A stretch of DNA of 64,000 bases, from positions 124,001 to 188,000 of the forward strand of contig CP060769.1 of the NCBI GenBank assembly GCA_023205875.1, read 5' to 3'. Origin of the DNA: Chloropicon primus (lineage: Eukaryota; Chlorophyta; Chloropicophyceae; Chloropicales; Chloropicaceae). The notes below the pieces were generated by a model. The model was given only the letters and a program-made list of their open reading frames with translations. It was not told where the DNA came from and did not search any database. Shown piece after piece: positions 49,688 through 63,890 of the stretch. The stretch's first letter is position 1. Each line of letters begins with the position of its first letter. The position numbers and the translations under genes were made by a program.

Positions 49688-52600
49688 ATGGTAAGACCAA
49701 GCAAGCCAACCATTTATACATTCGTTCGTTCGTTCGTTCATTGCCGGTGTGGAGCCCAATTCAGGACCAAGCTCCAGGAGGTCTCTTGCAAGATGAGATG
49801 CTCGACCCAGTGACGGACCGAGTACCGAAATTGAATGGTTTCAGGGATTGGATTCCTTGTGACTGACCACTTCTCCCTGTCTGTCTGTCTCTCGCTCGCT
49901 CGCTCGCTCCCTTCTCTGTATTCGCTGGGAACGATTTGGTCTCTCTCTCCAAATCGGAAACTATTTGGTCTCTCTCTCTCTCTGAGCAGTCTGTGACTTG
50001 GGAGCTCGCCCAGTTGAAGTCTGGCAGTCAGCCAGAACCTCGCTCGGGTCACACGTTCACCAACGTTGGAAGCAAGAACATTCTTTTTGGCGGTTTCGGT
50101 AGAAAGAACGGTGAGTCACTCTCTTCGTCACCAAACTCTTTCCAAACACGCGCTGACATTGAAGCTCTCTCTCTCTCTCTCTTCCAAAGGTGTTGCGTCG
50201 ACGTTCAGCGATGTTTGGAACTTGGATATCCAGAGTCCAGACTTGCTGGTGTGGAACGAGTCCAAGACGACGAGCGTGGAGGGGGACGGGGGGGAGGTGC
50301 CTCTCCCTCGCTCCCACCACACTGCCGTCGCGATATCGAACAACAGGTTGCTGATCTTCGGTGGTATCAACACCAGGACGAGGTACAATGATGTTTGGAT
50401 CTTGGAGATACAGGGCGACAAGGCGGTGTGGATAAAGCCTCACGTGGAGGGGCCAACTCCACCGGCGAGGTCCCACCACACCTGCGCCTTCAGGGACAAC
50501 GTCGTGTACCTCTTCGGAGGATACGGTGGTCACGGCAAGGCTTACGATGACCTGTGGACCTTGTCCCTGGGCGACGACGAGACCCCAATGACTTGGACTC
50601 TGGCGGAGCCCAAGGGCCACGGTCCAGCGCCGAGGTTCAACCACACCATTGCTTACTTTCCAAACGTGCTCGTGATCTGCGGCGGAAGGGACAACTCCCA
50701 GACCTTCAGGGACATGCACTTGCTGGACTTGGGCACCATGACGTGGCAGGACGCGGCGTCCAACCCGAGTCTGGCGGTTGGCATCTGCAACAACGTGTGC
50801 AGCGCCATCGAGAGCGTGCCGAACTACAAGCTGTTCACCTTTGGAGGAAAGAAGGGCATCATGGACTACATCAACTCGGTCGACGTCATGGATTGCGGGC
50901 AGCTGGTCTGGAACACCATGAACGTGATGGGCAAGCCACCTTGCCCCAGGGAGGACACCGCCTGGATTTACGACAACAAGTCTTGCTGCCTCGTGGTGTT
51001 CGGTGGGTGGGCGAACAGGTGGATGGGCGACACGTGGAAGCTCAACATCTCCGCTATCATCGGTCCACCTTACGCTTGCATGAGGATCACTCCCAACGAC
51101 GGCCCAGTCTTTGGTGACACCGAGCTCAAGATCAGCGGTCTTCAGTTCAGGCAGTCCCCGAAGATCGAGGTCAGGTTCGGAGCAGGAAAGAACGAGGTCA
51201 CCGTGCCCGGTACCTTCGTCGATCAGAACACGATCACCTGCACCACGCCGAACTACGAGAAGTTCGGTGCCATGGAGGTGGACGTCAGAGTATCCATCAG
51301 TGGAGAGGGCTGGACGGTCAACAAGGTCAGGTTCCAGTACTTTGCCAACACTGCCGCGAAGAACTGCCTTGCCTTCGGGCCGGGTATTCTTTCCAACGGC
51401 CTCTTTGGTGTTGACATGCCGTTCCTGATCCAGTCCAAGGACACTTGCAACTCCAAGCGCGTGACCGGAGGGGACAGATTCATCATCGAAGTTGTCAGCA
51501 CGACGGATGCCAAGCTCAAGGGCGATGTGAAGATCGAGGACATGATGAACGGATTGTACGAGGTCAATTACACCGTTCCAAGGCCAGGAAAGTACGTCGT
51601 TTCGATCATGCACGACGACTTGGATGAGGACACCAAGACAGGAAACGTGGAGCTGATCCACATTCGTGGCAGTCCCTTCGAGGTCGAGCTGGAGAACCCA
51701 TGGTCCTACCCAACCGTCGAGGGAGACGTTCCCGGGAAGGAGAACAAGGAGAACCTCTGCCCGGTCGCCAACTCTTTCGCGCTCATGGGCGAGGAGGACA
51801 TCTCCATCCTGTCGCCTGAGGGTGGAAACTGGACCTGGAAGAAGTCGGAGATCGAGGGCACGGCCCCAGTGAAGCGCACGGATGCCTCCGTGGCGTCCAT
51901 TGGGGACGAGATCATCATCTTCGGAGGAAAGACCGATGAGGGTGACACCTTGAACGACGTCCACGTCTTGAAGAAGACCGAGAACGTGCTCAAGTGGTCT
52001 GCGATTACGGACGTGTCCGCCCCAAGCGAGCCTTCCACCCCGATGAAGAAGCCGGCCACTCCACCAAAGGAGGAGCCAAAGCCAGAGGAGAAGGCGGAGG
52101 AGGAGGCCAAGCCAGAGGCCGAGGACGAGGAGGCCAAGGAAGCTGAACCTGAGGAGGCCAAGGAAGCTGCCGAGGCCGAGGAGCCTGCCGCCGAGGAGAA
52201 GGAGGAGGAGAAGGAGGAGGAGAAGGCCGCGCCGGAGGAGGAGGAGAAGCCCGAGTCTGAGGAGGCCCCTGAGTCTGAGGAGGCCCCAGCCGCCGAGGCC
52301 GAAGCTCCAAAGGAGCCTGAGCCTGAGCCAGAGCTAGAGCCAGCCGCCGCCACGACTCCAAAGAACATTAAGGTGCACGACCCAAGCAAGCCTCGGCCTA
52401 GAATGAGTGCCGCTTGCTGCACGTTGAAGTCCAAGAACCAGTTCTACATCTTTGGTGGAACGGACGACGACAACGTTGTGTCTGACCACGGTTTCCTCGA
52501 AGGATTCGACAGGGGCAACCTCAAGTGGAGCAACCCTAAGGTTGCTGAGGCTGCCTGGGAGAAGAGGAAGAACTACCTCGCGGCTTGCTCTGGAGGCAAG

Positions 52601-55600
52601 GTGTACATCTTTGGTGGCGTGACCACGGACGAGGAGGACATTCAAACGTACCACAACGATGTGTTCGAGGTTTCCATTCAGGCAAAGGACACTTGGGCCA
52701 CCACGCCCGTGGAGCTCAAGGGAGACATTCCGTCCCCCAGGGTTGGGGCACTCTTCTCGCCCTTTGGCCTTGGAAAGCTGATCTTGTTCGGAGGAACGAG
52801 CCAAGATGGCTCCGTCCTCTACGATGCGTACGTTTACGAGATCAAGTCTTCCACCTTCACCAGAGTCTTCTGCGCTGACTCGAGCTTGTTGCCGCAGTCT
52901 GGCGCGATCCTGGCGATTCACGGAAGCAAGATTCTGACCTTGGCCACGGGTGAGGACGGCAAGTACAACAACTTGAGCATGCTCGACCCAGAGGACGTCC
53001 GCGAGAAGTTCAGCTTCACCTCGATCATGCAAAAGTTCACCACGGGTAACTTGGATGAGCTCGAGAGTTGGGTCGCCAAGATGAACGCCGGCTTGCAGCT
53101 CGCTGATAACCTCGAGGGCGTGGCCCAGGACTTCAGCAAGCTCTTGCAGGTCATGGGAGCGCTGTTTGAGATCAAGAGCGCCAAGGACACCAAGGAGCTT
53201 CTCCTGGATCAGGTCAAGGAGACCCTCCAGGTGCTGGGACCCTCCGCCATGGGATCCGCGAAGAAGAAGGCACAGCTCGCTGAGATTGAGGAGCTCTGGG
53301 ACACAGTGTTGGAGGCTGCCCCTCTCGTCAAGACCAGCGTCCAGACCATTCAGGATGTCGAGGGCGAGAGAATCAAGAAGGACATCGCTGACTTCGAGGG
53401 CAAGGTGAAGGACTTCAGAAGGGCTTTCGTTGACAGGAAGTTCTTCAAGTTTGAGAACGGCTGGGACTCTTCGTACTCCGAGTTGGACGGCGCGGTGTCC
53501 GAAATCACGAGCTTGAACGAGGAGCTCATCAAGTTCAAGAGACTGGCCGACCTGTTCGAGTTCCCAGAGGTCATCGCTCCTATCGCGGAGACGATCGACA
53601 ACTGCCAGGCGGACCTCGGAGTCTTGAAGACGGTTTGGGCCACCACCCAGAAGTGCGAGACCCAGTTCGCGGAGTGGAGAAAGACCACGTGGACTGAGAT
53701 CAAGACCGACATTATGGAGATGGGCACCAAGGGTTTCATCAAGGAGATCAAGGCCCTTCCACAGAGGGCCAGGGGATACGACGTCTACTCTGGCATCGAA
53801 AGGAGTGCGAAGAACTTCCTTATTTGCATCCCTCTGGTCGCTGACTTGAGCTCTCCTGACATGAGGGACAGGCACTGGCAGCAGCTCATGGAGAAGACGG
53901 GCGTCAAGCTCGTTATCGATGCCAACTTCAAGCTGGACGACCTCCTTGCGCTCGAGCTGCACAAGTACGAGGACGACGTCAGCGAGATTGTCGACAGGGC
54001 CCAGAAGGAGGCGAAGATGGAGAAGAGTCTTTCCGTGTTGAAGGAGACCTGGAAGACGGTTGAGTACCTCTTCGCTCAGCACAAGAACACCAACGTCCAC
54101 ACCATCAGGATGTCTGAGGAGACCGTCGAGACTTTGGAGGATAACCAGGTCCTGGTGCAGGGCATGATGGCCAACAGGTACATGGACACCTTCCGCGACG
54201 AGATTTTGGGCTGGAACAAGACCTTGGCGTCCGTGGCTGACGTGTCTCAGATCATGATGGAAATCCAGAGGACTTGGGCTTACCTCGAGGCCCTCTTCAT
54301 CCACTCGGACGAGGTGAAGAAGGAGCTGCCCGAGGCCGCAGACCAGTTCAAGAAGATTGACCAGAAGATCAAGGAGGTTCTGGGAACCGTGAACTCAACC
54401 AAGAACGTGGTGCAGTGCTGCACCAAGATTCCTCTCAGCGACCTTGAGAATGAGCAGAAGTCTCTGGAGTTCTGCGAGAAGGCGCTCAGCGACTACATGG
54501 AGAGCAAGAAGAGGGCCTTCCCTCGTTTCTACTTCGTTTCCACTGCTGAGCTGCTGGATATCTTGTCCAACAGCAACGAGCCCGCGAATGTTCAGAAGCA
54601 CATGTCCAAGTGCTTCCAGGCCATTGGCTCGCTCAAGCTTGACAACGACAACCCGCCTCCGGGAACTAGGCCATCTGGTCTTGCCATGATCTCTTGCGTG
54701 GGCTCCGAGGAGGTCGAGTTCAAGTGTCCCCTGAAGCTTGACGGAAAGGTGGAGGAGTACATGAACGCCACCGTCGCCAAGATGAGGAGCGAGCTGCGCG
54801 GTTACTTGGACGAGAGCATCAAGGCCTACCCCGCCAAGCCCAGGACCGAGTGGGTGTTTGACTGGCCCAGTCAGCTCACCCTGGTTGTGAACCAGGTGTT
54901 CTGGACCCACGAAGTGGACGAGGCCTTTGCGAACCTCGGCAAGGACAAGGACGCCATGAAGAAGTACAGCGAGACTCAAGTCAAGCAGCTCACGGACCTC
55001 ATCGCTCTCACCAAGACTGAGCTTCCAAAGCCGAAGAGGACCAAGGTGATGAACATGATCACCATCGATGCGCACAGCAGAGACATTGTGAACAACATTG
55101 TTGAGGCCAAGGCAGACAAGCCGGACAACTTCTTGTGGGCGAGCCAGCTCAAGACCTACTGGGACAAGGACATCAACGACTGCAGGGTTGGCGTGTGTGA
55201 CGCGAGCTTCCCTTACGGCTACGAGTATCTTGGAAATGGCGGCAGGCTTGTGATCACGCCGCTGACGGATAGGATTTACATCACGGCCACCCAAGCTTGC
55301 TGGCTTTGCCTCGGTACGGCCCCTCAGGGGCCCGCCGGAACCGGAAAGACCGAGACCACCAAGGATCTCAGTGCCCAGCTCGGTAAGGGCATCTACGTCT
55401 TCAACTGCAGTCCAGAGATGGATTACAGGACGATGGGAGACATCTTCAAGGGTCTGGCCGCGAGTGGATCCTGGGGATGCTTCGACGAGTTCAACCGTCT
55501 CATCCCTGAGGTGCTCAGCGTTTGCAGCGTTCAGTACAAGGCGGTGTGCGACGCGCAGAGGAAGAAGGCTGCTCTGCCAGGCCGCGGACTGCAGTACGTC

Positions 55601-58600
55601 GACAAGGACGGCAACAAGCACGAGGCCATCAAGGACTACAAGTTCCTTGCCGCGGACGGTGTCGAGATGCCTCTCGAGGAGGGCTGCAGCGGCTACATCA
55701 CCATGAACCCGGGGTACATCGGGCGTGCCGAGCTCCCAGAGTCCCTCAAGGTGCTCTTCAGACCAATCACTGTCGTTGTCCCTGACCGTCAGCTGATTAT
55801 GGAGAACATGCTCATGGCCGAAGGGTTCACCGAGGCGGACATTCTTGCGAAGAAGTTCGCGAGTCTCTACTACCTCTTGGAAGATCTCCTGAGTCCCCAG
55901 AAGCACTACGATTGGGGTCTCCGTGCCATCAAGTCCGTCCTCGTCGTTGCGGGAACTCTGCTTCGTTCCGTGGAGGGCCAGGCCGAGTCCGATGTCCTCT
56001 TCCGTGCTCTTCGTGACTTCAACGTCCCAAAGATTTTGGACAGCGACATGCCTATCTTCATGGGGCTCCTGAAGGATCTCTTCCCTGGAGTTGACCCACC
56101 GAGGGCCCAGGACCACAACTTCGAGGAGGTGATCAAGACCGTCGCGGAGGAGAATGGCCTCATCTGCGACGACGAGTTCCAGCTCCGCGTGGTTCAGCTC
56201 TCCGAGCTCATGGCCATCAGGCACTGCATTTTCTTGATGGGACCATCCGGCGTGGGAAGGACCGAGTGTTACAGGACGCTGGCCAAGTCTCTCGAGAGGG
56301 GCTGCGATTCTCCCGCGAACACCTACCTGACGGTCAACAACAGGAAGAAGGTTCAGATCTCCGACTTGAACCCCAAGGCCGTTTCCACCACCGAGCTCTA
56401 TGGTTACATCGAGCTCGCGACCAGGGAATGGAAGGACGGAATCCTCAGTAACACTATGAGAGACGTTGCCAACTCCCAGGACGACGATCCAAAGTGGATC
56501 ATCTTGGACGGTGACCTCGACGCCAACTGGATCGAGTCCATGAACAGTGTGATGGACGACAACAGGCTCCTGACTCTGCCATCCAACGAGAGGATTAGGG
56601 TCGAGGCCCACACCAAGCTTGTCTTTGAGATCCGTAACCTGAAGTTCGCCACCCCCGCCACCGCGACGAGGGCGGGAATTCTTTACATATCCGAGAGCAC
56701 CCAGTGGGAGAACATGGTGGGCAGCTGGATGAACAGGGTTGTTCCGCAGTACGCCAAGGACGCCAAGTGGGCCGACCCATCTCAGCCCGTGACGTGGATG
56801 AAGGATCTGTTCTCCAAGTACGTCCCAGCGACCCTTGAAGCCGTGAGGAAGAACTTCTCCTACATCACCCCCTTGCCAAAGATGAACCTCGTGTCCACCT
56901 TGACCAACATTCTCGAGGGCCTGATCACCGCGGAGAACCTTTCCAACAAGAGCGAGCAGGTTCATTTCGAGCAGTACTTTTACTTTGCTATGATCTGGGC
57001 CTTCGGAGGAGCCCTGTCCCAGAAGGACGGCATCGACTACCGCAAGAAGTTCGACAAGTGGTTCAAGCAGACTTGGACTTCGGTCAAGCTGCCAGGAAAG
57101 GGCTCCATCTACGATTTCACGATCGACCCAAAGCAGCAGAAGTTCAAGCAGTGGGACTCCACCTCCACCGTTGACTTTGATTCCAAGACGATGAACATGG
57201 CGAGTGTGTTCATCCCTACCGTAGAGACCTCGAGTCTGATCTTCTTCATGGATATGATGCTTGGTGCCAAGAAGCCCATCATGTTCGTCGGTCCAGCGGG
57301 CTCCGGAAAGACTCAGGTGGTGAAGGGAAGATTGAGTGCCATGAACTCCGACGAGATGCTCTACCAGACCATCAACTTCAACTACTTCACGGACGTCATC
57401 ACCTTCCAGAAGACCCTCGAGTCGACCTTGGAGAAGAAGGCCGGCATCAACTACGCTCCTCCGGGAACCAAGGGGCTCGTGTACTTCATTGACGACATGA
57501 ACATGCCAAAGCTCGATAAGTACGACACCGCGATGCCACTTTCGTTGATCAGGCAGCACCTTGGCTGGGGACATTGGTTCGACAGGCAGAAGCTGACCTA
57601 CAAGAACATCAACAACACCCAGTATGTTGCTTGCATGAACCCCACGGCTGGCTCCTTCGTCATCAACCCAAGGCTGCAGAGGCTCTTCATGACTCTCGCG
57701 GTCGAGTTCCCTTGCCAGGAGAGTCTCATGAAGATCTTCGGCACCTTCTTCCAGTCTCACCTGACCAAGAACGGGTTCAGCGAGGAGTGCGACCAGATGG
57801 GCACGAAGATCATCCAGGCCGCGCTTACCTTGCACAACAAGGTCTGCTCGTCGTTCAGGAAGACTGCTGTCAACTTCCACTACGAGTTCAACGTTAGGCA
57901 CTTGACCAACCTCTTCCAGGGCCTGCTCCTTTCCGCCCCGGAGAACTTCGGCAGCGCCCAGAAGCTCTGCAAGCTCTGGCTCCACGAGTCCGAGAGGGTC
58001 TACGCCGACAGGCTGGTGGACGCTCAGCACTTGCAGGCTTACAACAAGCACGCCGAGGCCGTTGCAAAGAAGTTCTTGGCCATCGATGACATTGGTGAGT
58101 ATTACAAGGCCAAGGATGCCAAGCCCCTTCTGTTCTCGGGTCTTGGCTCCAGCGGCGGATACGACGAGATCAAGTCCTTGCAGGCCTTGAACACGACCCT
58201 TGTTGCGGCTCTCAACGAGTACAACGAGACCAACGCCGTGATGGACTTGGTGCTCTTCGAGGATGCCATGAAGCACGTGTGCAGAATTGGAAGAATCATC
58301 ACCAACCCCGGCGGGCACGCCCTGCTCGTCGGCGTCGGGGGAAGCGGCAAGCAGTCCCTGTCGAAGCTCGCCGCCCACCTCTGCGGCTACGATGTCGCGA
58401 GGATCGTGATCAGCGGGAACTATGGAATCAATAACCTGAAGGAGGACTTGCAGGTCATGTACAAGAAGGCCGGCTTGCAGGACTGCGGCATGATTTTCCT
58501 CTTGCAGGACAGTCAGATCACGGACGAGAAGTTCATGGTCCTGATCAACGACTTGCTTGCCTCTGGCGAGATTCCGGGCTTGTTCCCCCAGGAGGACAAG

Positions 58601-61600
58601 GATGAGATCATCAACTCCATCAGGATGCAGGTGAAGGCCGCCGGCATCGTTGACACTTCGGACAACTGCTGGGACTTCTTCATCGACAAGGTCAGGACCA
58701 ACTTGCACGTCGTGTTCACCGCCAGTCCGGTGGGCGATGACCTGAGAATCCGCAGCCAGAGATTCTTGGCCCTGATCAACAACACCGTGATCGATTGGTT
58801 CCAGCCATGGCCCGAGCGGTCGTTGCTTGACGTGGCCAAGAAGTTCATGCAAGACGTGGAGATGGTGGAGAACGAGGACGATGCCACCAACGAGAAGATC
58901 AGGCAGGCCATCGTCGAGTTCATGCCTTACTCCTTCGCCCTGGTCGGAAAGACGTCCCAGGAATACTTGGCCCACGAGAAGCAGCATGTGCACACAACCC
59001 CAAAGTCATTCCTTGAGCTGATCAAGCTCTACAAGAGTTTGCTTGCCCAGAAGAGGAAGAAGAGCAAGGAGGACATCGAGAGGCTGGAGAATGGTGTCAA
59101 CAAGATCGAGACCACGTCCAGCATTGTGGACATCCTCGTGGAGGAGGCGAACGCCAAAGCCATCGAGGTGGAAGAGAAGGTGGTGAGCTCTGACGCTTTC
59201 GCGGAGAAGGTTGGAATCGAGAAGGTCAAGGCCAACGAGGAGAATGAGGCCGCCCAGATCGAGGAAGAGAAGTGCGCCATCATTGCCAAGGAGGTCATGG
59301 AGAAGCAGGCGAGTTGCGAGGCCGACCTTGCCGCGGCGGAGCCCCTGGTGGCTCAGGCCGAGGCCGCTCTGGACACCCTGAACAAGAAGGATCTGGGAGA
59401 GCTCAAGAACCTCAAGAAGCCCCCTGCTGGCGTCGACGACGTCACCGCTGTGGTCCTCATCTTGCTGCAGAACAACCCCAAGGACAAGTCCTGGGGTGCT
59501 GCCCAGATCATGATGAAGAACGTGGACAAGTTCATTGACCAGCTCAAGAACTTCAAGCCTCTCATCGATGAGGGAAAGGTCGCGAAGAAGAACGTTGAGG
59601 CGTGCCGCCCATACGTTCAGCTCCCTCACTTCAACAAGGAAGTCATGGGCAACAAGTCCAAGGCCGCGGCAGGCTTGTGCGAGTTCGTCATCAACATCAT
59701 TATGTACTACGACGTGGTCTCCATGGTCGAGCCAAAGAGGCAGGAGCTCGCGGAGGCGAACGCCAAGCTCGAGGCAGCGAACACCAAGCTGAAGGACGTG
59801 AGGGAGAAGGTCAAGTCCTTGAACGAGATGGTCGAGGACCTCGAGAATCAGTTCAACAAGGCTATCGAGGACAAGGAAGCTGCGATCCTGGAATCCGAGC
59901 GATGCAAGACGAAGCTTGCGTTGGCCAACAGGCTCATCAACGCCTTGGCTGCATCTGCTGCCCTGTGGAAGGAGACCGTCGCGACGATGAAGGTCGAGTA
60001 CGACGTGCTCGTTGGAGACATGCTCTTCTTCTCCGCGTTCTGCTCTTACGCTGGCCCTTTCACCTCCAAGTACAGGCAGGACTTGATCAACGACTGGCAC
60101 CAGTTCATCGACTCCAAGGGAATTCCAATGACTCCAGGTCTCCAGGACCCTCTCAAGGTCATGATCGATGCTGCCACGGTGGCCTCGTGGGTCAGCGAGG
60201 GACTTCCAAGCGACCCCACCAGCGTCCAGAACGGTGCGATCTTGACCAACTCGGAGAGGTGGAGCCTCATGCTGGACCCTCAGCTCCAGGGTATCGCCTG
60301 GATCAAGGGCAGGGAGGCCAAGAACGACTTGCAGGTCACGAGGCTCAGCAACCCCAAGATCATCTCGACCCTCGAGTTCGCGATTGAGAACGGCCAGAGC
60401 GTGCTGATCGAGAACATTGAGGAGACCTTGGACGCCGTGCTCACTCCAGTGATCACTCGCGCCTACATCAAAAAGGGAAGGAACGTGTACGTCAAGCTCG
60501 GGGACAAGGAGCTTGAGATCCACAAGAACTTCAGGTTGTTCATTCACACCAAGCTCTCCAACCCTCACTACCCTCCTGAGATCCAGGCTGAGACTACTCT
60601 GATCAACTTCACCGTGACGGAGAAGGGTCTCGAGGACCAGTTGCTCGCTCTGGTTGTGAACAAGGAGAAGCCGGAGCTAGAGGAGACCAAGGCTGAGCTC
60701 ATCGCGCAGAACAACGAGTACACGATCAAGCTGAAGGACTTGGAGTCCGGCTTGCTGCAGAAGCTGGCAGAAGCCGAGGGCGACATCACGGAGGACATCG
60801 AGCTCATCGAGTCCCTGGAGGACACCAAGCGAGTGTCCGACGAGATCAAGGCCAAGGTCGAGGAGGCGGTCACCACGGAGGAGAAGATCAACACCGCGAG
60901 AGAGAAGTACAGGAACGTGGCGAGCAGAGGTGCTATGCTCTTCTTCATTCTCAACTCGCTGAACAAGATCCACTCTTTCTACCAGTTCTCCCTGAACGCC
61001 TTTGTCGTTGTCTTCATCCGAGGCATTGACAACTCGAACGTCCAGCCAAAGTCTGGCTTCCTGCGCAAGATGTCCTTCCAGGCCGTCGTCAAGAAGGCGA
61101 CCAAGAAGTTCAACTGGAACGGCGACTTGCTGAGAAGCCTTGTGCCTAGCGCCAAGAACAAGTCCAAGAAGAAGGCTCCGACGCCTGAGCTGAGTCCAGA
61201 GCAGCTCGCAGCGAGGCTGAAGAAGCTGATCGACACGATCACCTTCACCGTCTTCGAGTACACCAGGCGTGGACTCTTTGACAGGGACAAGTTGACCGTC
61301 AGCACGCTCCTTGCCCTGACCATCGCTCTCAAGAGCGGAGAGATCACCATGGACGAGTACGTCACTCTGTGCCAGAGCAAGAAGACCGGGTCGGTGCCTC
61401 CGATCACGGACGAGCTGAGCATGTGGATGAGCGACTCTCAGTGGTCCGTCGTGGAGCCCCTGAGCAAGATTCCGGCCTTTGCTAACTTCGCCAAGGACAT
61501 GGAGAAGAACAGCGACGAGTGGAAGGACTGGTGCTCCCTGGACCAGCCGGAGAGCGTCACGATGCCGGGAGACTGGGGCCACAAGCTCGGGGACTTCCAG

Positions 61601-63598
61601 AAGCTGCTGATCATCAAGGCCTTGAAGGCGGACAGGTTGACCAACGCCTTGTCCAAGTTCGTCGAGAAATCGATGGGCAAGGAGTACATCAACCAGGAGC
61701 CGTTCGACGCGAACAAGATGATGCAGGAGACGTCCCAGTCCACCCCCGTGTTCTTCACCCTGTTCTCGGGTTACTCCCCGAGCAAGGAGATCGAAGCGAT
61801 CGCGGAGGTTTATGGCAACACCCTTGAGAACGGCAAGCTGACCATCATTTCCATGGGACAAGGACAGGAGGGCCCCGCCGAGGCCATCCTCGACAAGTAC
61901 ATGGAGGAGGGTGGCTGGGTCTTCCTGGACAACGTCCACTTGATGAAGGGCTGGCTCCCTGTCTTGGAGAGGAAGCTCGAGGTGGCTGCCGAGTCGGGTC
62001 ACATGGACTTCAGGTGCTTCCTGTCGGCAGAGCCGATTGCCGGGAACCCCCACGCCAAGATCGTCCCAGAGTCGATCCTTCAGGGTTGCATCAAGGTCTC
62101 CAACGAGCCTCCTAGCGACATGAAGTCCAACTTGAGGCGCGCCTTCGGGGCGTTCGACCAGGAGCTCTTCGACAAGTTAGAGGAGCCAAAGAAGCAGACT
62201 GCTTTCAAGTCGATCCTCTTTGGACTTTGCTTCTACCACTCCCTCCTCCTTGGACGTAAGAAGTTTGGAGTTGGAATCGGAACGGGCACGGGCTCTGGAA
62301 TGGGCTTCTGCAGGGGCTACAGCTTCAACATGAGTGATTTGACCACCTGCGCCGACGTGCTTTACAACTACATCACCGCCAACCAGGAGGTGCCTTGGGA
62401 TGACTTGAGGTACATGTTCGGAGAGGTGTTCTATGGCGGCTGGATCACGGACGCCATGGACAGGAGGTGCTGCGTTACTTACTTGGAGGTCTTGTTCAGG
62501 CCCGAGCTGCTTCCTGACGGCAACTCCTCGCCCAACATGGAGTTGGCCCCAGGCTTCAGGGCCCCGTACCCAACCGATTACGCGTCCCTCAAGAACTACA
62601 TCGAGACGGCCTTGCCCGCGGAGTCGCCTGTGATGTACGGGCTCCACCCCAACGCCGAGATCAGTCTGTTGACCGCGGAGAGGGAGATCCTCTTCAACAC
62701 GATCTCCGAGGTCAGCGGCAACACTGACGCCGGTGGAAGCGGGTCCAAGGGCTCGGACGTCGTCCAGAGGGACCTCGAGAGGTTCATGCAGATGCTTCCA
62801 GAGTCCCTCGACATGATTGACATCGAGAGCCGCGTCAAGTCAAAGACGCCTTACGTCATCTGCGCATTGCAGGAGGCCACGAGGCTGAACAACCTCTTCG
62901 CGGTGATGAGGAAGAGCATGGAGGAGCTCCAGCTCGGTCTGGAGGGCGCCCTCAACATGAGCGCCGCCATGGAGGCCTTGGCCGCTGGCATCGCCAGCAA
63001 CTCTGTCCCCGCTCTTTGGATGTCTCACGTGTCCACCAGAGTCCAGGAGGTCTACTCCCTGAGCGCGTGGTACGCCGACATCCTGAAGAGGGAGGAGCAG
63101 CTCAAGATCTGGACCAAGGGCGACCTTTCCCTGCCCACGAGCGTGTGGCTGCCCGGCCTCTTCAACCCAAAGGCCTTTGTCACTGCCGTGATGCAGACGT
63201 ACGCCAGGACCAACAAGCTTCCCTTGGATGTGATGAAGTTCATGACCGACGTCACCACCAAGGTCGATCCCTCTCAGATCCCAGAGGCCCCAAGCGAGGG
63301 AGCCTACGTGCACGGACTGTGCATCGAGGGCGCGAGGTGGGACAAGGCCAGCGGCTCCCTGAGGGACTCTATCCCCGGCGAGCTTCACACGCCCATGCCT
63401 GTGATCTGGATCAAGCCCGTGACTGCGGACAAGTTCACCTTGAAGAACTATTACGAGTGCCCAGTCTACACGAACATGCAGAGGGCGAACGTGTACTCCC
63501 CCATGGTGAGCACCTTCACCCTGCGCACCAAGGAGGCACCCTACAAGTGGGTGTTGGGCTCCGTGGCCTTGCTCCTTCAGGACGACCTCTCCGCCTGA
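49688..63598 (+). CDS. Outer-arm dynein heavy chain, alpha (kelch) type
   Basis: Product of 4510 aa, a cilium motor. Exons: 49688-49690 (just ATG before GTAAGA), 49990-50110 and 50190-63598. Exon 2 opens SVTWELAQ, and kelch repeats follow (RSGHTF ... ILFGGFGRK; RSHHTA ... LLIFGGI), as in Chlamydomonas alpha chain ODA11. Then come an IPT-like segment (about 350-430), a filamin-like Ig domain (about 470-540), more kelch units and an acidic Glu/Ala/Pro linker (about 655-765). The motor has P-loops GPAGTGKT (AAA1, about 1755), GPSGVGRT (AAA2, about 2060), GPAGSGKT (AAA3, about 2410) and GVGGSGKQ (AAA4, about 2756). The stalk coiled coil and microtubule-binding tip lie at about 2990-3320, then AAA5, AAA6 and the C-terminal domain. 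The third exon alone is 13.4 kb. The frame is unbroken. Confidence 0.93.
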
Positions 63599-63692
63599 GG
63601 ATAGGATTACTGTGGATTCCCGGTTCGACTGCTACTAAAAACAGGGTTATATATTTTAATACAAATATGGTTTCTTTAAGAGAAAGGTCATC

Positions 63693-63890
63693 TTACACTT
63701 TTGTTTCCATGACGACGTCGTCCGCGTCGATACTCTCGTCGACGGCGTCGAGCTCTTGTCGTACATAGTCCGAAAGACGCGCCAGGCACGCCGCTACTTC
63801 AATGTTTTGTTGGGACTGCATGAATTTGATCACCTTCTCGTAAGCGTCCTGCATCCCTGCAAGGTACGCACGCTTCTGTTGCGACTGAGC
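63693..63890 (-). CDS. Last exon of an unrecognised gene, runs off the right edge
   Basis: A minus-strand exon of 65 codons ends at 63693. It begins after CTCCGCAG at 63891-63898 and reads AQSQQKRAYLAG, then MQDAYEKVIKFM and an acidic tail ending METKV. Upstream sequence (63899-64000) looks like intron, with a C/G run and no in-frame continuation. The exon is helical and hydrophilic. I do not recognise it. It is convergent with dynein, 94 bp away. Confidence 0.5.
   Translation of the reverse strand, partial: AQSQQKRAYLAGMQDAYEKVIKFMQSQQNIEVAACLARLSDYVRQELDAVDESIDADDVVMETKV

Noticed and set aside
50066-50189. Dynein start taken as the beginning of the open frame at 50066
   Set aside because: This segment overlaps exon 2 in another frame and intron 2. 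Splicing at 50110/50190 gives the conserved kelch start instead.
54395-58993. 1532-aa open frame on the minus strand
   Set aside because: It lies wholly inside the dynein motor domain. It is Val/His/Leu/Asp-rich with no domain, as expected when GC-biased third positions remove stops from the opposite strand.
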